A stretch of 64,000 bases of DNA from Perca fluviatilis (taxonomy: Eukaryota > Chordata > Actinopteri > Perciformes > Percidae): positions 12,815,937 to 12,879,936 of the forward strand of contig NC_053118.1 in assembly GCF_010015445.1 (NCBI RefSeq), written 5' to 3'. The translations under genes and the position numbers were made by a program. Numbering within the stretch: the stretch's first letter is position 1; the number at the start of each line of letters is the position of its first letter. The notes beneath the pieces were generated by a model that saw only the letters and a program-made list of their open reading frames with translations, had not been told where the DNA came from and did no database searches. This document shows positions 1 through 10,905 of the stretch, in pieces.

Positions 1-1087
1 TGTGAGAGAAGAAACTTCCTCACAAACACCCACATTGAATGTTATCACTCCGTTAAATGGCCTTTATCAGTTGTTATCACTACCATAGATATGAGGCGGT
101 AGGGTCCTACTCTACCTCCTAGTTGGCTCAGTAGGCCGTTGTAATCCATTGGTAAGCTGGATCGCCCATTTGGGGGTGGGTGGGGTGGCTGCATTTTAGG
201 CCTTTATTTCCATAGAACAGCTTAAGACATGAAAGGGGGGAGAGAGGGGATGACATGCAGCAAAGGGCCGCAGGTCGGAGCCGAACCCACGACCACTGCG
301 TCGAGGAGCAAACCTGTATCCCTGGGCGCACGCTCCACCAGGTGAGCTACCCATATGAATAGGTGATACTAGCTTTCTAAACCTACTAGTAGGTGTAGCA
401 GGCCCCTTCTAACCCATATCTATTAGGCTGATATAACCACTGATAACGCCCATTCAATGGAATGTAAACATTCGATATGGGAGCCACAAATCAAGTGATA
501 ACATTTTATGCTTCATTGATGTTTTAATTCACTATTTTTGAATTACTACTGCACTGATATGCATTCCTTCAATATCTTATGTGTATTACTTATTGCATGC
601 TTGCTTTGGCCGTAAAGTATATACTAAAGGAAAAGTCATGTATACTTGGTAATCTTTTTCTTTAGGTGTTCTCTTTAAGGGATACGTCTGTTCTTTGTAC
701 GTGGATAATCGAGTTATTCAGATTAGAATGTTGATGATTTGACATAAATCTGGATTTGTAATTCTTCTAAGCAGGTTAAAAATCCATCTGGAACTGAGAG
801 CAACAAGTCTGGATTCAGGATTTTAGATGAAAACATGCTGGTTATTGGAAAATAATTAGTATCTCTTAGTGTAATTATCATAAAGTTTTCATAATAAAGA
901 GTTACCTATACTTATATATAATAAAATATATAACAACATTTATTTTGAAATTCTGTGAACAAAAGCAAATAAACTTAACTAAGATCCTGACTGTCAAAAG
1001 AGCAATGGAGCATTTTCATTAAAATGAGAACTTGTAATTTGAACACTAAAACTTGCACTAAAAATGATTATTGGCAGAACTCACTTT
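1..1087 (+). repeat. Segmental direct repeat, copy A (left end outside window)
   Basis: This stretch recurs almost base for base at 4,050-6,913 in the same orientation. The match begins at base 1, so the true left edge lies upstream of the window, and it ends at about 1,087, where copies A and B diverge after the shared run cagaactcacttt. Copy A lacks about 146 bp that copy B has at 4,551-4,695, and it lacks the Tc1-like insertion of copy B. Its first 540 bp look like a foldback element: gaatgttatcac near 38 resembles the reverse complement of the sequence near 445-460, and the arms enclose a SINE-like segment. Copy A lies immediately upstream of the SULT exons, so it is probably part of an intron of that gene. 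Confidence 0.9.
192..352 (-). repeat. tRNA-derived SINE-like element (copy A)
   Basis: Read on the minus strand, this segment starts with gggtagctcacctggtggag, which resembles a Pol III A box. It continues with gggttcggctccgacc, which resembles a B box, and then a tRNA-unrelated body ending near aataaaggcctaaaatg. That order is typical of fish tRNA-derived SINEs. It sits inside the foldback portion of the direct repeat, so it was duplicated with it. Related elements occur at 2,301-2,468 and 4,241-4,401. Confidence 0.7.
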
Positions 1088-1463
1088 GTGGAATATTGTT
1101 AATGCCAGTGTGGTCGGGTGTTAATTTCAGGCCCTGGTTGAGTCTGAACATTAAATGTCTTGTTAACCATGAGTGTTAAGCAAGAGTAAACTTTACCTGA
1201 GTAGGCTGTGTAGACAATCATTGATTGATTAGTGTGTGTTCCATCAGACACATGTGACCAATGGGTAGACCAGCCGTAACTAAAGCTGCTTAAATATGAC
1301 TAGCCACACTTAAGATCATTGTCAATGGCTTCACAATGGACCCTCATTAAAATGAAATGAAATCATGAATAAAGTTCTTCATAAGAGAAGGTACATTATA
1401 AGATAAAGGCAAACTGTTGCCTCACATAAATGAAAGAACATGTGTCCATTTGACCCTCTTTAG

Positions 1464-2978
1464 GACCTCCCTGCAGCTGTCAGGTCTATCTCAGATTTTC
1501 TGGGCCGTAATCTGAGTGAAGAAGTCATTCAGAAGATAGCAGAACATTGCTCCTTCAAGACCATGAAGACCAACAAAATGTCCAACTTCAGCCTGGTCCC
1601 TAAGGAGTACATGAACCCCGACAAATCTCCCTTCTTCAGGAAAGGTGAGGCTCCGTATCGTGTGTCAGTTTGCCTTGAATTGCATTTAACTTGAAGCTGA
1701 TCAGGTCAGTTTAGTACAACACTAGTCTTGCATTGCCAGACCTTCCTCCACAGCGCTGCGGAGGAGGGTCTGGCGAGTCCACACGGCCCTCTGGGATAGG
1801 AGAAAAACGTGCTCCAGTTTATTGGCATGTCTTTAAACCAGCCAAAAAATCAATACAGCATAGTATCGTGATATTTTCCATGGCAATAGTGTAGCGATAC
1901 ACAGACGCCATGTATTTTATTATATATGTGTTATATGTGACAATCCCATTTTGCAGCAATAAAAGTGAAGTGAGATGAAAAAACAGAGAAATGTATATTC
2001 TCAGATAAAACAGATGTTGACAAAGTTTCCTTTTGGGGATATAATATGAAATTGGGAAAAATTTGAAGTTGGCAAAAAGGTAATACATTGCAATATATCG
2101 CAGAATATTGCAATAGGTTTAAAATCACAATAATATTGTATCGTGACATAAGTATCGTGATGATATCGTATCATGAGGCCTCTGGTGATTCCCACCCGTA
2201 CTAAACGCCATCCAGAGCCACGGTGCCGCTGCAAAATAGCCTCGGGAAGGAACTTGTTTTGGTGGAACGTGTACGTTCGTCTGTTTTAAAGAAAATCTTT
2301 TGGGCATTTTTTGGCCTTTATTTTTGATAGGACAGCTGAAGACATGAAAAGGGGGGAATGACATGCAGCCCAGGGCAGCAGGTCGGAGTCGACCTTGGGC
2401 CTGCTGCGTCGAGGAGTAAACCTCTGTATATGGGCGACTGCTCTACCAATTGAGCTACCTGGGCGCCCTCAAAAGTTGTTTTAGTTGTGCAACAGAAAAC
2501 TCGGATTGGACAGTTAGTCAGTTAGCTGTCTGGATTTACCCTGCAGAGATCTGAGGAGCAACTAACCATAGTCCTCATAAAAAAATACCAAAACAAAGAA
2601 AGCGGAAGGTAACGGACATCCGGTCGAAAAGAGGGACATCCGGCGGAATTTGCGGTGGCACCAGAGCAATCCCGGAAGTGGAAGGTCGTGGATATAGACT
2701 AGTACAACCAAGTGTTCAAATTGGGTTATTAGGAGTGATATTTAATCAGATATGTTAGTGGATTTTCAGTGTCCATGCAAATGTCTGACTGTATTTTTGG
2801 ATTTCTACTAAATGAATCGTTGTGCTCATGTGACTGTCTTGGTGTGTGTGTTTTTGTATTAGGTGTTGCCGGAGACTGGGAAAACCATTTTAGCTCAGAG
2901 CAACTGGCCAGATTCACATCGGCCATTCGCAAAGAGCTGGAGGGTGAGAGCTTCTCTCTGCCATGGAGCATGGATTGA
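1464..2978 (+). CDS. Cytosolic sulfotransferase (SULT family), last two exons only
   Basis: The exons are 1464-1644 and 2863-2978, with stop TGA at 2976-2978. Cytosolic sulfotransferases move sulfonate from PAPS to hydroxyl or amine groups of steroids, phenols and xenobiotics. The 181-bp penultimate exon, entering on a whole codon and leaving in phase 1, has the size usual for SULT genes. It encodes a helix-rich segment ending KMSNFSLVP...SPFFRK. The last exon starts GVAGDWENHF; the joined RKGxxGDWxNxF is the conserved C-terminal PAPS-contact and dimerisation region. Acceptors are tttag (1461-1463) and attag (2860-2862), and the donor is gtgagg at 1645. The upstream exons, with the start codon and the N-terminal PAPS loop, lie outside the window. 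The sequence looks closer to fish SULT2-type enzymes than to SULT1, but I cannot assign the subfamily. Confidence 0.92.
1729..2290. repeat. Interspersed repeat, interrupted by a second element
   Basis: The left part (about 1,729-1,843) has a short palindrome in which ccagacc is paired with ggtctgg around cgctgcgg. The right part (about 2,200-2,290) carries cttgttttggtggaacg. Both parts reappear contiguously at 3,264-3,480, so they are one family. Here the family is split by about 350 bp (roughly 1,845-2,200) rich in short motifs such as gtatcgtgat and gcaatat, which looks like a separate element inserted into it. It lies in the last SULT intron. I saw no transposase coding sequence. Confidence 0.6.
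2301..2468 (-). repeat. tRNA-derived SINE-like element in SULT intron
   Basis: On the minus strand this begins gcgcccaggtagctcaattg, with an A-box-like promoter. It continues through ggtcgactccgacctgctg and ends near aataaaggccaaaaaatgcc. It belongs to the same family as 192-352 and 4,241-4,401 but is a separate copy with clearly different bases. Confidence 0.75.
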
Positions 2979-3017
2979 CCATCAACCAAAGCAAAGAGAG
3001 AGGGAAAGATTTGTAGA

Positions 3018-3023
3018 AATAAA
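3018..3023 (+). terminator. Possible SULT polyadenylation signal
   Basis: An AATAAA hexamer lies 40 bases after the SULT stop codon. It is the first canonical signal on the strand. A 3' UTR this short would be unusual, so a later signal may be the one used. Confidence 0.35.
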
Positions 3024-3263
3024 ATCAAGTGGGAAATCGGTTATAACGAGGCCAAAATTTACTTTTGGTTTTAATACTAGGCATATGACTAAAAGCATTT
3101 TATTGATTTTAAAAACTCTAAACATGGTTAAAACAACCATGACTTGCATTATAGCAAAACATAAATGTTATTAAACAGAAAATATTTTTTTGTGCTAATT
3201 ACTGCATTATTGCCTGGTGTTTACTTTATACATTTTTGTCCCTACTACTTTAGTGTGTAGTCT

Positions 3264-3480
3264 CATATTGCCAGACCTATCTCCACAGTGCTGCAGAGTA
3301 AGGTCTGGCTACACCGCACATACATTCTAGGGAAAAAGAAAACACTCTGGGTGTTTGTATTTCCATAAACCAATCACTATCTTAGGGCAGCGCTAAGCTC
3401 CGGACACAGCGACAGTGGCTCTGCAAAATGGTCTCTGGAAAGACCTTGTTTTGGTGGAACATTTGCACCCCGCAAAAGAA
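3264..3480. repeat. Interspersed repeat, uninterrupted copy of the 1,729-2,290 family
   Basis: It contains the same ccagacc/ggtctgg palindrome and the same cttgttttggtggaac end as the copy in the SULT intron, but without the 350-bp interruption. It lies just downstream of the SULT gene. About 3,481-4,049 shows no further feature that I recognise. Confidence 0.6.
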
Positions 3481-4240
3481 AACACACCATACAACATTAA
3501 ATCAAGTTAATTGTTCATAATAAATTAGCCATAATTCGCTCCTACCAGTGTATCACCGTGTGTACTTCGTCCACAGCAAACCCACCAATCCTTCCCAAAA
3601 CGTCCCAGTTAGATGCTGTAAACATATTCTTTGTAAATCTTAACAATCATTACAACGGCCGAAAGAACCAAGCAGGCCTGCCTTGTTGCACATTCCAAAT
3701 TTTCTTCAAAACTTGCCATTTGTGCCAACTTACGTGTAGCTTGCTAGTTCAAAGTTTGGATTTTGAGAATGGCAACACACAGAGAGCGGAAGGTGAGGGG
3801 CAAAGCCTGACATCCTGCGTGTGAGCCAAGCGCCAGATTTCAGGCTTTATCCTAGAAATCTACTTCCGTTGACCCAGACTACTTAGTGTGTAACTACTGG
3901 TAACAAGTGAATACTGTTGAACAAATACACACATGGTTTTTGTTACTACAAGTAATTACAATTTGCACAGGGAGGTTTTTGATAATTACCTAGTAAATGC
4001 TTAATGAATGTGCTATACCCATTATTGTAATAAAATACAGGTTAGTGTATGTGAGAGAAGAAACTTCCTCACAAACACCCACATTGAATGTTATCACTCC
4101 GTTAAATGGCCTTTATCAGTTGTTATCACTACCATAGATATGAGGCGGTAGGGTCCTACTCTACCTCCTAGTTGGCTCAGTAGGCCGTTGTAATCCATTG
4201 GTAAGCTGGATCGCCCATTTGGGAGGGGGTGGGGGGGGTG

Positions 4241-4401
4241 CATTTTAGGCCTTTATTTCCATAGAACAGCTTAAGACATGAAAGGGGGGAGAGAGGGGAT
4301 GACATGCAGCAAAGGGCCGCAGGTCGGAGCCGAACCCACGACCACTGCGTCGAGGAGCAAACCTCTATCCCTGGGCGCACGCTCCACCAGGTGAGCTACC
4401 C
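4241..4401 (-). repeat. tRNA-derived SINE-like element (copy B)
   Basis: This is the duplicated counterpart of 192-352 with only a few base changes, mostly in the G-rich tract that precedes it. Confidence 0.7.
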
Positions 4402-4814
4402 ATATGAATAGGTGATACTAGCTTTCTAAACCTACTAGTAGGTGTAGCAGGCCCCTTCTAACCCATATCTATTAGGCTGATATAACCACTGATAACGCCC
4501 ATTCAATGGAATGTAAACATTCGATATGGGAGCCACAAATCAAGTGATAATATACTTAACAAAAGCTTGATGCCATATAAAACAGTGTGCTATGATCGGA
4601 TTATAGTATTCTAGGGGTTAATTTTCCCAACAGTCTCAATCTCCCAAACTCTTTACACAATAAAATGAAAGGGACAGAAATGTAGTTTTAATCACACATT
4701 TTATGCTTCATTGATGTTTTAATTCACTATTTTTGAATTACTACTGCACTGATATGTATTCCTTCAATATCTTATGTGTATTACTTATTGCATGCTTGCT
4801 TTGGCCTTAAAGTA

Positions 4815-6442
4815 CAGTGCCTTGCGAAAGTATTCGGCCCCCTTGAACGTTTTGACCTTTTGCCACATTTCAGGCCTCAAACATAAAGATATAAAACTGT
4901 AATTTTTTGTGAAGAATCAACAACAAGTGCGTCCCAATTATGAAGTGGAACGAAATTCATTGGCTATTTCAAACTTTTTTAACAAATAAAAAACTGAAAA
5001 AGTGGCCGTGCAAAATTATTCAGCCCCTTTACTTTCAGTGCAGCAAACTCTCTCCAGAAGTTCAGTGAAGATCTCTGAATGATCCAATGTTGACCTAAAT
5101 GACTAATGATGATAAATAGAATCCAGCTGTGTCTAATCAAGTCTCCGTATAAATGCACCTGCTCTGTGATAGTCTCAGAGGTCCGTGTAAAGCGCAGAGA
5201 GCATCATGAAGAACAAGGAACACACCAGGCAGGTCCGAGATACTGTTGTGGAGAAGTTTAAAGCCGGATTTGGATACAAAAAGATTTCCCAAGCTTTAAA
5301 CATCCCAAGGAGCACTGTGCAAGCGATAATATTGAAATGGAAGGAGTATCAGACCACTACAAATCTACGAAGACCCGGCCGTCCCTCTAAACTTTCAGCT
5401 CATACGATGAGAAGACTGAGAAGGAGATGCAGCCAAGAGGCCCATGATCACTCTGGATGAACTGCAGAGATCTACAGCTGAGGTGGGAGACTCTGTCCAT
5501 AGGACAACAATCAGTCGTATACTGCACAAATCTGGCCTTTATGGAAGAGTGGCAAGAAGAAAGCCATTTCTTAAAGATATCCATAAAAAGTGTCGTTTAA
5601 AGTTTGCCAAAAGCCACCTGGGAGACACACCAAACATGTGGAAGAAGGTGCTGTGGTCAGATGAAACCAAAATCGAACTTCTTGGCAACAATGCAAAACG
5701 TTATGTTTGGCGTAAAGCAACACAGCTCATCACCCTGAACACACCATCCCCACTGTCAAACATGGTGGTGGCAGCATCATGGTTTGGGCCTGCTTTTCTT
5801 CAGCAGGGACAGGGAAGATGGTTAAAATTGATGGGAAGATGGATGGAGCCAAATACAGGACCATTCTGGAAGAAAACCTGATGGAGTCTGCAAAAGACCT
5901 GAGACTGGGACGGAGATTTGTCTTCCCACAAGACAATGATCCAAAACATAAAGCAAAATCTACAATGGAATGGTTCACAAATAAACCTATCCAGGTGTTA
6001 GAATGTTCAAGTCAAAGTCCAGACCTGAATCCAATCGAGAATCTGTGGAAAGAACTGAAAACTGCTGTTCACAAACGCTCTCCATCCAACCTCACTGAGC
6101 TCGAGCTGTTTTGCAAGGAGGAATGGGCAAAAATGTCAGTCTCGATGTGCTTAACTGATAGAGACATACCCCGCGACTTACAGCTGTAATCGCAGCAAAA
6201 AGGGGGGCGCTACAGAGTATTAACTAAAGGGGGCTGAATAATTTTGCACGCCCAATATTTCAGTTTTTTATTTGTTTAAAAGGTTTGAAATATCCAATAC
6301 ATTTCGTTCCACTTCATGATTGTGTCCCACTTGTTGTTGATTCTTCACAAAAAATTACAGTTTTATATCTTTATGTTTGAGGCCTGAAATGTGGCAAAAG
6401 GTCGAAAAGTTCAAGGGGGCCGAATACTTTCGCAAGGCACTG
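4815..6442 (+). mobile_element. Tc1-like (Tc1/mariner) DNA transposon, 1,628 bp
   Basis: The element starts cagtgccttgcgaaagtatt and ends with its reverse complement. It is flanked by TA at 4,813-4,814 and 6,443-6,444. Copy A of the surrounding direct repeat still has the empty site with a single TA, which proves the insertion and its exact ends. The terminal inverted repeats are long, about 215 bp each (4,815-5,031 and about 6,227-6,442), with tight matches at the outer end and again at the inner end (ggggctgaataattttgca). That resembles the IR/DR organisation of fish Tc1 elements. It contains one transposase gene, broken by frameshifts, on the + strand. Confidence 0.97.
5206..6189 (+). pseudogene. 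Tc1-like transposase, disabled by two frameshifts
   Basis: The protein can be followed from ATG 5,206 to stop TAA 6,187-6,189 but uses three segments in different frames: 5,206 to about 5,425, about 5,430-5,715, and about 5,717-6,189. The first segment has the paired-like DNA-binding region (KKISQALNIPRSTV) and an AT-hook-like RRPGRPSK. The catalytic residues are visible: D in WSDETK, D in FPQDNDPKHK, and E in NPIENLWKEL, with 34 residues between the last two (DD34E). The intact family protein is about 340 residues, which matches the summed length. The breaks near 5,425 and 5,715 look like single-base losses, so this copy cannot encode an active enzyme. Confidence 0.93.
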
Positions 6443-6913
6443 TATATACTAAAGGAAAAGTCATGTATACTTGGTCATCTTTTTCTTTAGGTGTACTCTT
6501 TAAGGGATACGTCTGTAGAGCCCTGTTCTTTGTACGTGGATAATTGAGTTATTCAGATTAGAATGTTGATGATTTGACACAAATCTGGATTTGTAATTCT
6601 TCTAAGCAGGTTAAAAATCCATCTGGAACTAAGAGCAACAAGTCTGGATTCAGGATTTTAGATGAAAACATGCTGGTTATTGAAAAATAATTAGTATCTC
6701 TTATCATAAAGTTTTCATAATAAAGAGTTACCTATACTTATATATAATAAAATATATAACAACATTTATTTTGAAATTCTGTGAACAAAAGCAAATAAAC
6801 TTAACTAAGATCCTGACTGTCAAAAGAGCAATGGAGCATTTTCATTAAAATGAGAACTTGTAATTTGAACACTAAAACTTGCACTAAAAATGATTATTGG
6901 CAGAACTCACTTT

Positions 6914-8127
6914 ATGAGTTGCATTGTTCATGCAATGAAAGCAAATTTTTAGAAGAGATTTTAGAAAGGTTATGATTTTTACTAAAAAGTCTCTTGCATT
7001 TCCATTGGGGAGAACCTCACCAATCATGAATCCAACATCATTCTCCTAGTCAATAATATTCTATATTCTTTGCTATATTTTATATTGTGTTATTTGATTC
7101 TACTGATTTTTATTCCTATATTTTAAATGTTGCCCTATTTCATGTTTATGTCTTAGATTCTCACTTTTACGTGTGTGATTTTCTTTTTGCACATACTGTT
7201 TGAGCATTGTTCGCCTCTTAGCATCTTATTTTATCTTATAATTTTACTAACAGCGAAGCCAAATGCTGCAAATCACTTATTTACTTTAAATGTTTTTGAT
7301 TCCACTAGATGGCAGCCACACATCATCACTGGTTCTGTTCACTCATAGCCAATCCTACACAAAATACATTCACTCATAAAGATACCAGGACATGGGCGGA
7401 CAGAATCTGGGAGTCTGAGTGGTGCTGCTGTTAAAAATAGGCTGTTGCTGGTTTTTATGCCACATTAAAATTTTAAAAATGCCTTGTTAGAGATCTGAAA
7501 AAAACACACTACACTAAGAAAATGTTACTAGGATCAGCCCAACAGTCTTAAAGTTTAAATATTATAAAGCAATAGCCCGCACAGCAAATGTGTCAATGAT
7601 TGCATCTCCCAATCACAGTTTTCTTTCTTTTATCCTGCATAAAGTCAGGTAAGAGATGTCACATTTGTCATTGATCTTGGTTATGCATTATCTAAACTAG
7701 TACAGTGGCCGTTCAAAATGTGCCTGTAGCGAACGGGCTGTTGCTTGGCCTGTGGTATTGCTGCTTGTAGCATTCTCCAGAACCAAATTGTACCCCAAAA
7801 TTACTTAAAGAAGGACCCCAAACCACCTAATATGTAACGCAACTGTATAGCCTACTACTGACTTACAGTGTACTTCTACATCAGAGAAAGACATTGTAGT
7901 AGCCTACTGCATTTACCTGACAGAGAATGCTGCAGATTCAGAATTTGACCACATAATATCACAATTAAAATGTGGAATAATCAGACAGTTGCCTCATGGA
8001 GTCATGGCAGTGTGCTACCCATCTGGCCCGTTATGAGAGCCAATCAGCAAAAGCTGCATTAATCAACCACCAGAACCGGACCGAGTACAGAGATGGACTC
8101 GCAGGGTGTGAGAGTGTGTCTGTGCGC

Positions 8128-8128
<1 letters not shown>
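6914..8128. other. Intergenic, no gene recognised
   Basis: This is AT-rich sequence after the end of copy B. I found no exon with recognisable protein similarity, no tRNA and no clear element ends. Confidence 0.5.

Positions 8129-8129
<1 letters not shown>

Positions 8130-8166
<37 letters not shown>
8130..8166. repeat. (GA)n microsatellite
   Basis: An almost pure GA run of about 37 bases. Confidence 0.95.
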
Positions 8167-8171
<5 letters not shown>

Positions 8172-8737
8172 GGGGCGGAAAGAAAAGGTGGAAGGCAATG
8201 AAAATAAAGTCAACGATACTGCATGTTGATATCGCCACAGTCAGCGTTTAACCAAGATGGCTGCGCCCGTAAAGGCAAACTCGACGACTCATAGCAGATC
8301 TCCGCAAACCAATGGGTGACGTCACACATGCTCTGTCCATTAATATTAACAGTCTATGGTTGTAATGTTCCTGTCAGCTATCCGCTCATGCACCAGGAAA
8401 GTGAAGAAAAGTTTGCTTGGTAAATGCAGCAATCAGGTAACATTGGAAGCAGTAACTGTATACACACCGCCGCCGACTTGAGCTTCAAAGTTACAGGAAG
8501 TCATTAATCTCTCTCTCAGCTGCAAGAAGCGGCAAATCCGTCGGTGTCGCGTGTTGAGCGACCAGAGCATCAAGCAGAAAGTTGAAGTTTGGTCAACTTT
8601 ATGATAATGAGCTATGACGTGGTTCAGTGGCAAACGACCAGCAACCAATCGGAAAATAGACGCCCTTCGCGCTGGCTGATTCCAGAGAAACATACGATGT
8701 AAACTTTCGTTCCTAGCAAAACATTAGTTTCGAGAAA

Positions 8738-8815
8738 ATGGAGGAAAAGCTCATCATCGCTGTTGCTGGGTTCCCTATAATTTATGATATGACTTTGTTT
8801 GCGTATAGGGAATGG
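8738..8815 (+). pseudogene. MADF-like domain start, probable Harbinger-type or host gene fragment
   Basis: From ATG 8,738 the reading is MEEKLIIAVAGFPIIYD followed by LFAYRE. This fits the opening of a MADF domain (LI..V...P.LYD.....YRD), which is found in the Myb-like accessory protein of PIF/Harbinger transposons and in some host regulators. The similarity stops after about 26 residues. The sequence then enters the repeat unit beginning at 8,870, so the rest of the gene is missing or lies behind an intron that I cannot place. The upstream 250 bp is relatively CpG-rich. No transposase is visible nearby. Confidence 0.5.
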
Positions 8816-8869
8816 GGTTCCGCTGACAACACTGTGAGGGGTGTTAGTAAGCCTGTTACCCTCGCAGTG

Positions 8870-9882
8870 CAACCCGTTCTCACTCCGAACGTAAAATACG
8901 GACGTATGGACAGTGGTTGTCAGCGTCTGAAGCGACAAAAAAAGCGTCCTTCAGCGTGTTTGTATAACATACCGGGGAGAGCAGCAGCTGCACAGGGTTT
9001 AGTGAGTAGTATGTAAGGACGAAATTCGGCGTAGGGAGGTTGGCTGGGGTGGGAGATGGGTCAAAACACATGACTTTCACCCAGGAGACCAGGGTTCGTG
9101 TCCCGCGTGGCAATTTTCCTAAAGGCGCTTTCTTCTTTAACTGTCCCGTTATTCCCGCGTGTCACGGAAGCGTAAGCCCACCCACGACCTTTTCCTAAAC
9201 TCAACCGTCCCATTCCCGCATGTCACGGAAACCATGACCTTTTCCTTAACATAAAAAGGGACGTCAATAGTCCCGACCAAACGCGTTTAGTTAAAGCGCA
9301 TTACATGACGCTAAAGGAGACTTTTAGCGTCAATAACAACGACAAAGGCACCTGACCAAGCGTCCGTATTTTATGAGATGGGAGTGAGAATGTGTTCTCA
9401 CAGTGCTGTCAGCTGCCCCCTCTCTTCTCCACATGCACGTGCGCACACACAGTATCTTTCACACAGGAAGTGCTGTGAGGCTGCCTTTGGGCTGAGCGGA
9501 GCAGGGTGCAGCTGATAACACAGGGAGGGTTGTTAGTAAAGTAAAGTTAAGATTAAACATTATCGAATACAGAATGCTGCCACATCAGAGCGGCCAAAGC
9601 GTCAAAAGCTTCCCCGTACTTTTGACAACAAGCGTCCTTGACAGGTGGGGCCCAGAGCTTCTTTTGCAGCTCAAGTCGGCGGCGGTGTGTACGTACAGTT
9701 AAAAGTAAACCACAGTCAAAGCCGGTAAAGCCCCCCCCCCCCACTGCCGTACAGAGCGTGTCACTGCTGCGTTTTTTGACGTCAATTTTTTCCTCAACCT
9801 TTATTGTTCGGCCGTTTAGTTTTATTCACAGTTTTTTAATATCCAATATCCAATGCTGTCCAAACTGCTCCAAAATCCAAAC
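8870..9882 (+). repeat. Left arm of a large inverted repeat pair
   Basis: This unit begins caacccgttctcactcc and ends in ctccaaaatccaaac. Its reverse complement lies at 17,413-18,065. The outer part (8,870 to about 9,400) looks like a small element with its own inverted ends: the gtaaaatacggacg near 8,891 is mirrored near 9,365. It holds about 330 bp (roughly 8,960-9,290) that is absent from the other arm and includes a tRNA-like ggttcgtgtcccg. The inner part (9,400-9,882) is near-identical in the two arms, including a C-run mirrored as a G-run. Open frames here have no recognisable protein. Confidence 0.85.
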
Positions 9883-10715
9883 CCCGAGTTCACTGGGTAC
9901 CCAGGAAACCAAGTTTGAAGTAGATTGAATGAACGGTTCATGAGATATTTCAAAGACAGACACACAGACATACACACATATAGAGGCTTCCCAATTTATT
10001 AGATAGATTACATTTTTTTTAAATTACAATATTTGAATAGTGATAAAATATACTCACTTTAAACATATTAAATAATTTCTGCTGACTTAAATGTTTTGTG
10101 TTTTAGTTTGTCCTCTTTTATCTTCAGTTATATCCGTTTAGTGAAAGAGCTACTGTTTTTTTTTAAAACCTTACTGGGTGAAGAAAACACAAGTCTAGTA
10201 AATATCCATAAAACATTTACCTAACCCTTATGATTCTCTTTTAAATATAGGGTATGAATTTATACACACTGCAATTCCCACATTTGTTACAAATCCCATG
10301 TTTGATGGGCCAAGCACCATATATTCACCATATATATCTAATCAATCAGGAGCTCTACACCAACACTGCTGCTACAGTGATGCCCCGTTGCACTGTATCA
10401 TTACTCTAAATACATGGAACACTTCCCTTAATTTCAATTTATCAGCACTACCATCAGTGGCCATCAAGTAGGATATATTTAACAAAACAACACAATGAGA
10501 CATTAAAATAAATTAGGAATTCACATCTGGATGTTGCTGAGAAGTCTGTATAAATATGTAGTTCATATACATTTCAATGATCATTAAAGTGACTAAAACC
10601 ACAAAGTGTTAATGCATACTCCTCAATCGTTGTTTTTGTCCTTATTTTTAGGTTTAAATTGTACACAACATTGTAAATGTAACATTGATTTCTAAGTTAA
10701 AATGGTTAATGCCCT

Positions 10716-10719
<4 letters not shown>
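9883..10719. other. Intergenic, AT-rich, no gene recognised
   Basis: About 9,925-10,010 ends in acacagacatacacacat and cccaatttattagatag, which resembles the tail of an interspersed element. Nothing else is recognisable. Confidence 0.4.
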
Positions 10720-10798
<79 letters not shown>

Positions 10799-10866
10799 TC
10801 CTATCTCGCCCTCCCCTGAGTTCTGACACTACTTCAATTACATGGTGGCCTTTTGTACCCGGGGAG

Positions 10867-10904
<38 letters not shown>

Positions 10905-10905
10905 G
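10720..10905. repeat. Two (TG)n microsatellites
   Basis: Runs at about 10,718-10,797 and 10,869-10,903 are separated by about 70 bp of ordinary sequence. The Cys-Val-rich open frames here are artefacts of the repeat. Confidence 0.97.

Larger units (their letters stand above)
4050..6913 (+). repeat. Segmental direct repeat, copy B, carrying a Tc1-like insertion
   Basis: Copy B matches copy A (1-1,087) over its whole length apart from three clear differences. About 146 bp at 4,551-4,695 is absent from copy A. A 1,628-bp Tc1-like element occupies 4,815-6,442. A short insertion of about 9 bp lies near 6,516. The two copies flank the SULT terminal exons, as expected if a SULT-containing unit was duplicated in tandem and downstream sequence was then lost or replaced. 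No SULT exon follows copy B. Confidence 0.9.

Noticed and set aside
2320..2468. Possible true tRNA gene on the minus strand
   Set aside because: A- and B-box-like motifs are present, but the body continues into SINE sequence and no cloverleaf can be folded with proper acceptor stem and anticodon arm.
5730..5978. Antisense open frame within the Tc1-like element
   Set aside because: It is a shadow of the transposase reading on the + strand.
9553..9928. Overlapping open frames in both arms of the inverted repeat (for example RRRLELQKKLW and SFFCSSSRRRC), repeated at 17,388-17,739
   Set aside because: They are conserved only because the DNA is duplicated. The two strands are open together and the ends of the frames differ between arms, so coding is not supported.
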